The notes under the pieces were generated by a model. The model was not told the DNA's origin. It did no database searches and was given only the letters and a program-made list of their open reading frames with translations. A stretch of 12,284 nucleotides of DNA, from the NCBI GenBank assembly GCA_031282535.1, contig JAITDM010000196.1, positions 1 to 12,284 on the forward strand, in the 5' to 3' direction. Each line of letters begins with the position of its first letter. Positions within the stretch are counted from its first letter, which is position 1. This DNA is from Oscillospiraceae bacterium (GTDB lineage Bacteria > Bacillota > Clostridia > Oscillospirales > UBA929). Shown here in pieces: positions 6,072-12,284 of this stretch. The translations under genes were made by a program, and so were the position numbers.

Positions 6072-6833
6072 CTATTTTCCCCTCAAACACAGTGAATAGT
6101 CCTCCCCGTGCTCGTCGACGGCGATGCGGCCGTCCCGGCACAGTTCCAGCATGGCCAGAAACAGGGCCACCCGCCCGGACCGGTCCCGCCCCTGCCGCAG
6201 CAGCACGGAGAACAACAGGCGGCCCGCGGCCTCCAGCCGGCGGAGCACCAACACAATCATGTCGCTCACGGGGTGTGGCTCCCGGCCCACCAGGCGGGAA
6301 AACACCGCCGGGTCCGGCGGACGGCGCCGCTCCGCGCGCTGCTGCATCTGCAAAAGCGCCCGCCCCAGTTCCTCGGCGCTGTGGGTGCGCGTGTATGTCT
6401 TGTCGACGGGCAGCGGCTCGGGCGGCTTTATGTACAGGCTGCGCCCGATGTCGGCGCGCGCCAACAGAAAATCGCGCCCGACGACAATGCGGCGGTAGTC
6501 CTCCTGCTGACGCCGCTGTTCCAGCGCCTGCATCAGCAGGTCGAGCTCCTCCTCCGGCTGCTCGTCGGACAGCGACAGCAGCATGCGAGACTTGATGTAA
6601 ACCAGATGGGAGGCCATGACCACAAATTCGCTGGCGATTTCCAGGTCCATGCGTTTCATGAGCTCCAGATAGGCGAGATACTGGTCGACCAGTTCGGAGA
6701 TCCGGATGTCACGGATCTCCATTTTGTTTTTGCTGAGCAGATGCAAAATCAGATCGAGCGGACCCTCGAAATCCTCCAGCGTTTCCTGTGGACCCCGCAC
6801 GGCCTGTTCCAGCCGAAACATGGGCGTCTGCAT
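6072..6833 (-). CDS. scpA: Segregation and condensation protein A (kleisin)
   Basis: ScpA (253 aa) is the kleisin that bridges the Smc heads and binds ScpB. The N-terminal domain shows the family hallmark FEGPLDLILHLLSKNKMEIRDI (split: FEGPLDLILHLL at 22-33, then KMEIRDI at 37-43), followed by YLAYLELMKRMDLEIASEFVVMASHLVYIKSRMLL (52 onward), the Smc-neck contact region. The C-terminal winged helix covers about 205-253 (LFLAMLELCRDGRI). The ATG at 6833 has AAGGGGG at 6841-6847 with a 7-nt spacing; a Met at residue 5 is a less likely alternative. It lies 44 bp after the M50 protease gene and just before scpB, the usual arrangement. Confidence 0.95.
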   Translation of the reverse strand: MQTPMFRLEQAVRGPQETLEDFEGPLDLILHLLSKNKMEIRDIRISELVDQYLAYLELMKRMDLEIASEFVVMASHLVYIKSRMLLSLSDEQPEEELDLLMQALEQRRQQEDYRRIVVGRDFLLARADIGRSLYIKPPEPLPVDKTYTRTHSAEELGRALLQMQQRAERRRPPDPAVFSRLVGREPHPVSDMIVLVLRRLEAAGRLLFSVLLRQGRDRSGRVALFLAMLELCRDGRIAVDEHGEDYSLCLRGK

Positions 6834-6877
6834 GGACCCGCCCCCTTCTCTCTATCGGATATTTGAACCAAACCGCC

Positions 6878-7534
6878 TCACCCGGCGAGGCCGAGCCAGA
6901 CAAACGGTCGCGACGCCGCGTAACTGAGCCCGTAGAGCACCTGGTCCGTCAGAAAGCCCAGCGGGCCGTCGAGCACGTCGGTGACGAGCAGCAGGGCGAG
7001 CAGCACCATCCCATAGCGCTCGTACGCCAGAAGGCGGTAATACACGCGGTCCGGGAGGAGGAGCCCCGCCACCTTCGAACCGTCCAGCGGCGGGATGGGA
7101 AAGAGATTGAACACGCCAAGCCCGATGTTGATGACGGCCAGATAGAGGAAGAACATCCCCAGCAGACCGTCCCAGAGCGCCGGCGCCAGCAGATTCGTCA
7201 GGAAGTACAAGAACAGCGCCAGCAGCGCGAGCAGGAAGTTCGAAACGGGACCGGCGAGCCCCACCAGCGCGAAGTCGCGCCGCGGCTTCTTAAAATAGCG
7301 CAGGTCGACCGGCACGGGCTTGGCCCAGCCGAACCCGGCGACGATCAGCAGCACGAGGCCCAGCGGATCGATGTGCCGCCAGGGTTTAAACGACAGACGC
7401 CCTCTCTCCTGGGCGGTCTTGTCCCCGAGCCAATACGCGACCAGCCCGTGGGAAAACTCGTGAAAGATGATGGCGATCAGCGCCGCCGGGATAAAAAGCA
7501 GATCTGTGGGGGTGAAGTCCTGCAAAAAACGCAC
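6878..7534 (-). CDS. Site-2 protease family (M50) membrane metalloprotease
   Basis: This 218-aa integral membrane zinc protease has the HExxH zinc motif HEFSH at residues 25-29 in the first hydrophobic segment and the second catalytic motif NLFPIPPLDG (143-152) with the zinc ligand Asp151. Several hydrophobic segments surround these (about 12-38, 57-70, 88-115, 125-150, 175-190). It lacks a PDZ domain, so it belongs to the short YwhC-type group rather than to RseP or SpoIVFB. Its substrate is unknown. The gene starts at GTG 7532-7534 with AAGGAGAG at 7540-7547, 5 nt upstream. In many Clostridia such a gene stands before scpA, as here. Confidence 0.9.
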   Translation of the reverse strand: MRFLQDFTPTDLLFIPAALIAIIFHEFSHGLVAYWLGDKTAQERGRLSFKPWRHIDPLGLVLLIVAGFGWAKPVPVDLRYFKKPRRDFALVGLAGPVSNFLLALLALFLYFLTNLLAPALWDGLLGMFFLYLAVINIGLGVFNLFPIPPLDGSKVAGLLLPDRVYYRLLAYERYGMVLLALLLVTDVLDGPLGFLTDQVLYGLSYAASRPFVWLGLAG

Positions 7535-7554
7535 AATGTCTCTCCTTACTTCAT

Positions 7555-7597
7555 GCGCCGCGTCCGCTCGTCGGCTGCGTCCGTTCGGCTGCGTCCG
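7555..7597. repeat. Short tandem repeat between tyrS and the M50 gene
   Basis: TCGGCTGCGTCCG occurs at 7571-7583 and again at 7585-7597, a 14-bp period, with a weaker third copy ending in GCGTCCG at about 7555-7566. It fills most of the 72-bp gap after the tyrS stop. No hairpin with a T-run is visible, so it is not an obvious terminator. Confidence 0.6.
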
Positions 7598-7606
7598 CCG
7601 GCCCTG

Positions 7607-8833
7607 TCACGACGAGAGCTGTACCCGGTGGAACGTCTTTTTCCCCTTTTTGACGACCAGCCCGCCGCGCACCTGTTCCGCGGTGTAGGAGACGCCGAAG
7701 GAGTCGGCCTTTTGGCCGTTTACCTCCACCCCGCCCTGTTCGACCAGGCGGCGCGCGTCCCCCTTCGAGGCGGCCAGCTTGCAGGCGACGAGCAGGTCCA
7801 GCACGGAGATGGCCCCGTCTGTAAACTGCGCCTGCGACAGCGCGGTGGTCGGCATGTCGTCGGCGTTCCCGCCGCCGCCGAAGAGCGCGCGCGCGGCCTC
7901 CCGGGCCTGCTCGGCCTCCCGGTCGCCGTGCACGAGGGACGTGAGCGCAAAGGCCAGGCGCTCCTTCGCGGTGTTGAGCTGCGCCCCCTCCCAGGCCGCC
8001 ATCGCGTCGATCTCCTCCAGCGGCAGAAACGTCAGTTTTTTGAGGAAGGGGATCACGTCGGCGTCGGCCACATTGCGGAAATATTGGAAGAACTCAAAGG
8101 GGCTTGTCTTCTCCGGGTCAAGCCAGACGGCGCCCTTTGCGGTCTTCCCCATCTTGATGCCCTCCGAGGTGAGCAGCAGCGTGATGGTGAGCCCGTGCGC
8201 GTCGTGCGCCCGCTTGCGGCGGATGAGCTCCGTGCCCGCCAGAATGTTCGACCACTGATCGGCGCCGCCGCACTGGAGGTTGCAGCCGTACCGCTCGTGC
8301 AGGCAGAGGAAGTCATACCCCTGCATCAGCATGTAGTTGAACTCCAGAAAATTGAGTCCGCGCTCCATCCGCGATTTGAAGCAGTCGGCGGCCAGCATGC
8401 GGTTGACCGAAAAATGGATGCCCACGTCGCGCAGAAACTCGATGTAGTTCAGCCCCATCAGCCAGTCGGCGTTGTTGACCATGACGGCCCTATCCTCCGA
8501 GAAGTCGATGAACCGGCCGATCTGCCCCTTGAATTTTTCCGCGTTGGCTCCGATGCGCTCGGCCGTCATCATCTGCCGCAGGTCGGTGCGCCCGCTGGGA
8601 TCGCCCACCATGGTGGTGCCGCCGCCGATCAGGGCGATGGGCTTGTTGCCGGCGCGCTGGAGATGGCGCATCAGAATGAGGGGCAGAAAATGCCCCACGT
8701 GCAGGCTGTCGGCCGTGGGATCAAACCCGATGTAGAAGACCGCCTTGCCCTCGTTCACCAGGTCCCGCACGGTGTCGTCCCCGGTGGTCTGCGCGACCAA
8801 ACCGCGCGCGTTCAGTTCCTCCCAAACCGTCAT
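7607..8833 (-). CDS. tyrS: Tyrosyl-tRNA synthetase
   Basis: TyrRS (408 aa) charges tRNA-Tyr with tyrosine in the cytoplasm. The class I motifs are HVGH (residues 45-48, the HIGH site) and KMGKT (227-231, the KMSKS site; bacterial TyrRS often has KFGKT or KFGKS here). The tyrosine pocket stretch FYIGFDPTADSLH and the GGADQWSNI motif (about 189-197) are present, and an S4 RNA-binding domain makes up the last 60 or so residues (LVEQGGVEVNG). I choose the ATG at 8831-8833 because AGGGGGAG at 8838-8845 stands 4 nt upstream; an ATG at 8866 would add 11 residues encoded by the AT-rich repeat. There is no room for a T-box leader in the 64-bp gap to recN, so control by uncharged tRNA is not evident. 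Confidence 0.96.
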   Translation of the reverse strand: MTVWEELNARGLVAQTTGDDTVRDLVNEGKAVFYIGFDPTADSLHVGHFLPLILMRHLQRAGNKPIALIGGGTTMVGDPSGRTDLRQMMTAERIGANAEKFKGQIGRFIDFSEDRAVMVNNADWLMGLNYIEFLRDVGIHFSVNRMLAADCFKSRMERGLNFLEFNYMLMQGYDFLCLHERYGCNLQCGGADQWSNILAGTELIRRKRAHDAHGLTITLLLTSEGIKMGKTAKGAVWLDPEKTSPFEFFQYFRNVADADVIPFLKKLTFLPLEEIDAMAAWEGAQLNTAKERLAFALTSLVHGDREAEQAREAARALFGGGGNADDMPTTALSQAQFTDGAISVLDLLVACKLAASKGDARRLVEQGGVEVNGQKADSFGVSYTAEQVRGGLVVKKGKKTFHRVQLSS

Positions 8834-8850
8834 GTTTCTCCCCCTACTTT

Positions 8851-8917
8851 TAAATTCATGATTCATAATTCATGATTTTTTATTCGCAATTATTCATTCA
8901 TAATTCATGATTTTTTT
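8851..8917. repeat. AT-rich repeat region with a duplicated 20-mer
   Basis: An exact 20-bp sequence, ATTCATAATTCATGATTTTT, occurs at 8861-8880 and 8896-8915, a 35-bp spacing, with further partial ATTCATG units around 8854-8860. The stretch is almost free of G and C, in sharp contrast to its surroundings. The right copy encodes the last residues of recN (KNHEL); the left one lies in the tyrS upstream region. It may be a small repeat element or a local duplication at a promoter. No terminal inverted repeat or transposase is visible. Confidence 0.75.
8862..8889 (-). promoter_or_regulatory. Possible tyrS promoter in the AT-rich gap
   Basis: On the minus strand TTGCGA (8884-8889) and TATGAA (8862-8867) are spaced by 16 nt, each matching four of six consensus bases, about 30 nt before the tyrS start. 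The AT-rich setting helps, but simple sequence of this kind gives such matches by chance. Confidence 0.28.
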
Positions 8918-10607
8918 GTGCTTTGAAGCGGTCGGCGGCGTGTATCTGCTCCCGGGCGTTTTCCCGGGTGATGTCCGTGACAGTGAGCCCGCCCAGCAGG
9001 CGGGCGATCTCGTCGACGCGGCCGGCCTCGTCAAGGCGCGCCACCTCCGTCAGGGCATGCGCGCGCGTCACGTCCTTGCGGATGCCGAAGTGTACGTCGG
9101 CCATCGCGGCGATCTGCGGCAGATGGGTGACGCATAGGACCTGCCGGTCCCGCGCGAGCAGGGCGAGCCGCTCGGCCACGCGGCCGGCCGCCCGGCCGGA
9201 GACGCCGGCGTCGATCTCGTCAAACACCAGAGAGACCGCCTCGTCGCTCTCCGCCAGCACATGCTTGAGCGCCAGCATGATGCGCGACAGCTCCCCGCCC
9301 GAGGCGACGCGGGCGATGGACTTCGGCGGCTCCCCCGGATTGGCCGAGAGCAGCAGCCGCACCTCGTCGGCCCCCCGGCTGCGCAGCGCGTCGTCCCCCG
9401 TGCGCGGCACCGCCTCCACAAGAAACGAGACCCCGGCCATGTCGAGGCCGGCCAGCTCCCGCTGCACACGGCGCGACAGCGTCTCCGCCGCGGCGCGGCG
9501 GGCCTTTGTCAGGCCGGCGGCCAGCGCGGCGGCGTGCGCCCGGGCGCGCTGACGCGCCTCTTCCCACGCCTTCAGGGTCTGCCCGGCGGAGAGAAGCCCG
9601 TCCAACTCCTCCCGGCAGCGCGCGCCGTAGGCGGCGACGTCCGCCGTGCTGCCGCCGTACTTCTGCTTCAGACGATACAAAAGATCCAGCCGTTCCTCGA
9701 CGGCCGCGAGCTCCCCCGGCACATCCTCCGCCTCGTCGGCGCACGCGCCCACGTCGCGCGCCGCGTCCTCGGCCAGGTAGCCGAGTTCCTCCAGTCTGTC
9801 CCGGAGCTGCGCGTACGCCGCCCCGAGGTCGGCGATGTCCGCCAGCGCCCGCACAGCCGACGCCAGCTGGAAAGCCGCGCCCGGGGCCTCGTCGTCCCCC
9901 AGAAGGCAGAGACAGGCCTGCTCCAGGCCGGCCCGAATCCGGTCGGCGTTGCGCAGCACCCGCCGCCGCGCCCGCAGGGACGCCTCCTCCCCCTCGCCCA
10001 GCCGGGCGGCCTCGATCTCCTCGCAACAGTAGGCGAGATGGTCGATGCGGCGGGCCCGCTCCTCCTCGCTCATCCGCAGTTCGTCACATTTATCTTCCAT
10101 TTTTTTCCATTCATCGAAGGCCGCCCGGTAGGTGCCGACCTGCGCCTCCAGGTCGGCAAAGCGGTCCAGCAGCACGAGGTGGCTCTCCTCGGACAGCAGC
10201 GTCTGGCTGTCGTGCTGGCCGTGGATCTGCAGCAGCGCCTCCCCCAGGCGCCGCAGCAGCGACACCGTGGCGGGCCGCCCCGCCACGCGGCAGACCTGCC
10301 GGCCGTCCGCGGTGATCTCCCGCTGGATCAGGAGTTCCGTCTCCGCGCCGAGGTCAAACCCGTTTTCCCGCAGCAGCGCGCGCACCGGCGGCGCGGGGTC
10401 GTCAAACAGGGCGCTGACCCGGGCCGACGCGGCCCCGGTGCGCACCAGCTCCCGCGAGGTGCGCAGCCCGATGACGGCCCCCAGCGCGTCGATGACAATG
10501 GACTTCCCGGCGCCCGTCTCCCCGGTCAGCACGTTGAGGCCGGCTCCAAAGACAATCTCCGCCCGCTCAATGACGGCAATGTTTTCAATGTGCAGGAGCG
10601 AGAGCAA
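8898..10607 (-). CDS. recN: DNA repair protein RecN
   Basis: RecN (569 aa) is an SMC-like ATPase that acts early at DNA double-strand breaks. Walker A GETGAGKS is at residues 29-36, QIHGQHD at 127-133, and the C-terminal half of the ATPase has signature ASGGELSR (435-442) and Walker B LVFDEID (460-466), followed by CVTHLPQIA (492-500). Between them is a helical, charged coiled-coil region (about 150-390) with RLKQKYGGS at 312-320. The start is a TTG at 10605-10607 with GGGAGGGGG at 10616-10624, 8 nt away; the resulting MLSLLHIENIAVIE matches the family start. The last five residues, KNHEL, are encoded by the AT-rich repeat, so the original stop may have been replaced. It follows argR by 48 bp, a widespread Firmicutes pairing. 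Confidence 0.96.
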   Translation of the reverse strand: MLSLLHIENIAVIERAEIVFGAGLNVLTGETGAGKSIVIDALGAVIGLRTSRELVRTGAASARVSALFDDPAPPVRALLRENGFDLGAETELLIQREITADGRQVCRVAGRPATVSLLRRLGEALLQIHGQHDSQTLLSEESHLVLLDRFADLEAQVGTYRAAFDEWKKMEDKCDELRMSEEERARRIDHLAYCCEEIEAARLGEGEEASLRARRRVLRNADRIRAGLEQACLCLLGDDEAPGAAFQLASAVRALADIADLGAAYAQLRDRLEELGYLAEDAARDVGACADEAEDVPGELAAVEERLDLLYRLKQKYGGSTADVAAYGARCREELDGLLSAGQTLKAWEEARQRARAHAAALAAGLTKARRAAAETLSRRVQRELAGLDMAGVSFLVEAVPRTGDDALRSRGADEVRLLLSANPGEPPKSIARVASGGELSRIMLALKHVLAESDEAVSLVFDEIDAGVSGRAAGRVAERLALLARDRQVLCVTHLPQIAAMADVHFGIRKDVTRAHALTEVARLDEAGRVDEIARLLGGLTVTDITRENAREQIHAADRFKAQKNHEL

Positions 10608-10655
10608 GGCGAATACCCCCTCCCGGCCGGCCGCGGGGCGCGGCGGACCGTCTGT

Positions 10656-11108
10656 CTACGCCAGGATCGTCTGCAGGCGGCGGCAAAACGTCTCGGCTTT
10701 TTGGTTGTCCTTGAGGACAAGAAACGCCGTGTCGTCCCCGGCCAGCGAACCTACGAGATCGGGCAGTCGCATGGAATCAAGCGCCGAGGCGGCGGCCATC
10801 GCCACCCCCGGCATGGTCTTGATGACGACGATGTTCTGCGCCTGCTCATAGGAGATCACACTCTCGCAAAAGATCGTGCGAAACCGGTCGGAAAACACGG
10901 GGTCCCCCTCCCCTGTGGGCAGGGCGTACTTGTAGCGCCCCCGGCCGGTCGGGGACTTCACAAGCCGAAGCTCCTTGATGTCCCGGGAAATTGTGGCCTG
11001 TGTGGTATTGTATCCAAAAGCGCGCAGGCGGGCGGAGAGCTCCTCCTGCGTCTCAATGTCTTCGGTCTCGATGATCTCCAGCAGTTTCGCCTGTCGGCTG
11101 AATTTCAC
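10656..11108 (-). CDS. argR: Arginine repressor ArgR/AhrC
   Basis: This 150-aa hexameric regulator senses arginine and represses arginine synthesis while activating catabolism. The N-terminal winged helix holds IETQEELSARLRAFG and the recognition helix TQATISRDIKE (36-46); the C-terminal domain has TMPGVAMAAASALD (98-111) and the GDDT motif (124-127) involved in arginine binding and hexamer contacts. I place the start at GTG 11106-11108, giving MKFSRQAKLLEII, which matches the family start and has GGGAGG at 11118-11123 9 nt upstream. An ATG at 11117 touches that site directly and a GTG at 11129 lies beyond it. No arginine genes are in the window; the link to recN is positional. A 74-bp gap separates it from nadK, with no clear promoter. 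Confidence 0.95.
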   Translation of the reverse strand: MKFSRQAKLLEIIETEDIETQEELSARLRAFGYNTTQATISRDIKELRLVKSPTGRGRYKYALPTGEGDPVFSDRFRTIFCESVISYEQAQNIVVIKTMPGVAMAAASALDSMRLPDLVGSLAGDDTAFLVLKDNQKAETFCRRLQTILA

Positions 11109-11117
11109 GGTATCCAT

Positions 11118-11123
11118 CCTCCC
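11118..11123 (-). promoter_or_regulatory. Ribosome binding site that decides the argR start
   Basis: GGGAGG on the minus strand lies 9 nt before GTG 11108 and immediately abuts the ATG at 11117. A normal spacing is obtained only for the GTG, which also gives the family-like N-terminus. Confidence 0.6.
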
Positions 11124-11182
11124 GCTCACTCACACTTCGTGGGTATCTCCAACAACGCCGCGCCCGGCGCCGGGGCCTCGTA

Positions 11183-12034
11183 TCACGGCGGTCTGTGCAG
11201 TTTCCGGTTGAGATGCTCATAAAAACCGTACGTCTTGACGCGGATCAACGTCGTATGCGACGGCGCCCGGCCGATCGACACCTCGTCGCCCGGCTGCAGG
11301 GGCAGCGACGAACCGTCCACGGTCAGGAAGGCGGGGTTCCCGGGCTTGGGCCGCAGCGTCAGACGGCGTCCGGCCGAAAACACAATGGACCGCGTGAACA
11401 GCGCGTGCGGGCAGAGCGGCGTCACCACCAGGCTGTCGGCGGCCGGTTCGACGATGGGTCCGCCGGCCGACATGGAGTAGGCGGTGGACCCGGTGGGCGT
11501 CGCCACAATGACGCCGTCGCCGAAAAAACCGAGGATCGGCTGCCCGTCCGACAGCACCTCCAGCGGGATGACGCGCCCGGTCAGGCCGCCGGTCAGCACG
11601 GCGTCGTTCAGCGCCAGCGCCTCCCCGGCCACAAGGCCGCCCCGCAGCACCTCCACCTTCAGCATCATGCGCCGGTCCCGGGAAAAACGCCCCGCCAGCA
11701 CCTCCCGCAGGAGCGGCAGTTCGTCGGCCTCCAACTCCGTCATGAACCCCACGCGGCCCAAATTGACGCCCAAAATCGGGATGTCCGCCCTGGACGCGGC
11801 CTTGGCCGCATGGAGGATCGTGCCGTCTCCCCCGAGCACGACGATGCAGTCGGCCCCGCGCAGGGCCTCCGCCTCCGGGCACACCGCGATGTCCGGCGTG
11901 TCCGGCAGCCCCGCCGCACAGATCTCCGGCAGTGTGACCGCGGCGCCTGCGGCGCGGCACAGCGCCGCCACCGCCAAGGTGGCCCCAAACCCCTTGTCTC
12001 GCTCCGGGTTTGGATACAGGGCCACTTTTTTCAT
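11183..12034 (-). CDS. nadK: NAD kinase
   Basis: NAD kinase (283 aa) phosphorylates NAD+ to NADP+ using ATP or polyphosphate. The signature GGDGT is at residues 68-72 (context VVLGGDGTILHAA), followed by GVNLGRVGFMTE (89-100), the nucleotide-binding NDAVL (143-147) and the Gly-rich TPTGSTAYS (179-187) with SAGGPIVEP. All catalytic and binding motifs are present and length is normal. The start ATG 12032-12034 has GGGGTGAG immediately upstream; a TTG at 12049 would add five residues and has no good site. It lies 34 bp after the tlyA stop and is followed by argR, the usual order in Clostridia. Confidence 0.95.
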   Translation of the reverse strand: MKKVALYPNPERDKGFGATLAVAALCRAAGAAVTLPEICAAGLPDTPDIAVCPEAEALRGADCIVVLGGDGTILHAAKAASRADIPILGVNLGRVGFMTELEADELPLLREVLAGRFSRDRRMMLKVEVLRGGLVAGEALALNDAVLTGGLTGRVIPLEVLSDGQPILGFFGDGVIVATPTGSTAYSMSAGGPIVEPAADSLVVTPLCPHALFTRSIVFSAGRRLTLRPKPGNPAFLTVDGSSLPLQPGDEVSIGRAPSHTTLIRVKTYGFYEHLNRKLHRPP

Positions 12035-12068
12035 CTCACCACCCCACAACCGGAAAGTATGAATCGCA

Positions 12069-12284
12069 TTATCCTACCAACTCGGCGTGGGCCGCGGCCA
12101 CTGCGGCCGCGGGATCGACGGCATCGTCCGCCGCCGCGCCGCGCGCCAAAAAGGCGAGGTATTCGATGTTGCCCTCCGGCCCCTTGACCGGCGAATGGGA
12201 GAGACCCCGCACGGCATATCCGCACCGGGCGGCCGACTCCAAAAAGCCGGCCAACACCGCCCGGTGCACCGCCGGGTCGCGCAC
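12069..12284 (-). CDS. tlyA: TlyA family rRNA 2'-O-methyltransferase, C-terminal part
   Basis: Only the last 71 codons are in the window; the 5' part lies beyond the right edge. TlyA enzymes methylate the 2'-OH of cytidines in 16S and 23S rRNA and share an S4 plus FtsJ-like methyltransferase layout. The visible tail VRDPAVHRAVLAGFL followed by GLSHSPVKGPEGNIEYLAF matches the conserved end of the family, where V-R-D-P-x-V-H and S-P-x-K-G-P-E-G-N-I-E are hallmarks. The extreme C-terminus is Ala/Asp-rich and variable. It stops at TAA 12069-12071 ahead of nadK. The methyltransferase active site cannot be checked here. Confidence 0.88.
   Translation of the reverse strand: MRDPAVHRAVLAGFLESAARCGYAVRGLSHSPVKGPEGNIEYLAFLARGAAADDAVDPAAAVAAAHAELVG

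Noticed and set aside
6788..8875. A very long open frame on the plus strand opposite scpA, the M50 gene and tyrS
   Set aside because: It is antisense to three confidently identified genes, and its product is rich in Arg, Gln, His and Val with no recognisable domain; long antisense frames are common in GC-rich coding DNA.
8851..8917. CRISPR-like or transposon end structure in the AT-rich repeat
   Set aside because: Only two exact copies with a 15-bp gap, low complexity, no terminal inverted repeats, target duplication, transposase or cas genes nearby.
11163..11174. GC-only palindrome between nadK and argR as a terminator
   Set aside because: CCCGGCGCCGGG is self-complementary but leaves no room for a loop of normal size and has no T-run; such palindromes are expected in GC-rich DNA.
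9261..11222. A 653-codon plus-strand frame opposite recN and argR
   Set aside because: It is the antisense shadow of recN and argR, with the same biased composition and no domain.

Overview
This is a GC-rich chromosomal housekeeping segment, most likely from a spore-forming anaerobe of the Clostridia (Oscillospiraceae or a near relative). The evidence is the gene order tlyA-nadK-argR-recN followed by scpA-scpB-DUF2953-ytfJ-D,D-carboxypeptidase-rluB, the presence of the sporulation protein YtfJ (GerW family), and codons that mostly end in G or C. The lineage is inferred from content and synteny; no rRNA gene is present to confirm it.

Layout: positions 1-218 form a less GC-rich leader with a very strong Shine-Dalgarno site, a 53-codon upstream ORF and a perfect 8-bp hairpin. 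On the plus strand follow a two-gene ABC exporter, the ATPase (219-1130) and the ABC-2 permease (1200-2456), separated by a large stem-loop that includes the ATPase stop codon. A hairpin at 2466-2505 fills most of the gap where this unit meets the minus-strand genes.

From the right edge leftward, everything is on the minus strand: tlyA (3' part only), nadK, argR, recN, tyrS, a site-2 (M50) protease, scpA, scpB, a DUF2953 membrane protein, ytfJ, a D,D-carboxypeptidase and rluB. Gaps are short (6 to about 80 bp) or genes overlap, so this looks like one long transcription unit or a few overlapping ones. Its themes are cofactor and arginine control (NadK, ArgR), DNA repair and chromosome structure (RecN, ScpA, ScpB), translation and ribosome modification (TyrS, RluB, TlyA), and membrane, wall and spore functions (M50 protease, DUF2953, YtfJ, carboxypeptidase).

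No phage, insertion sequence, CRISPR array, tRNA, rRNA or defence system is visible, and I see no new multi-gene system. The points worth a second look are small: the ABC leader region, the ATPase-permease stem-loop, an AT-rich duplicated 20-mer that forms the end of recN and the tyrS upstream region, and the repeat-rich start of the carboxypeptidase gene. Several starts were moved to the codon that best fits the ribosome binding site.
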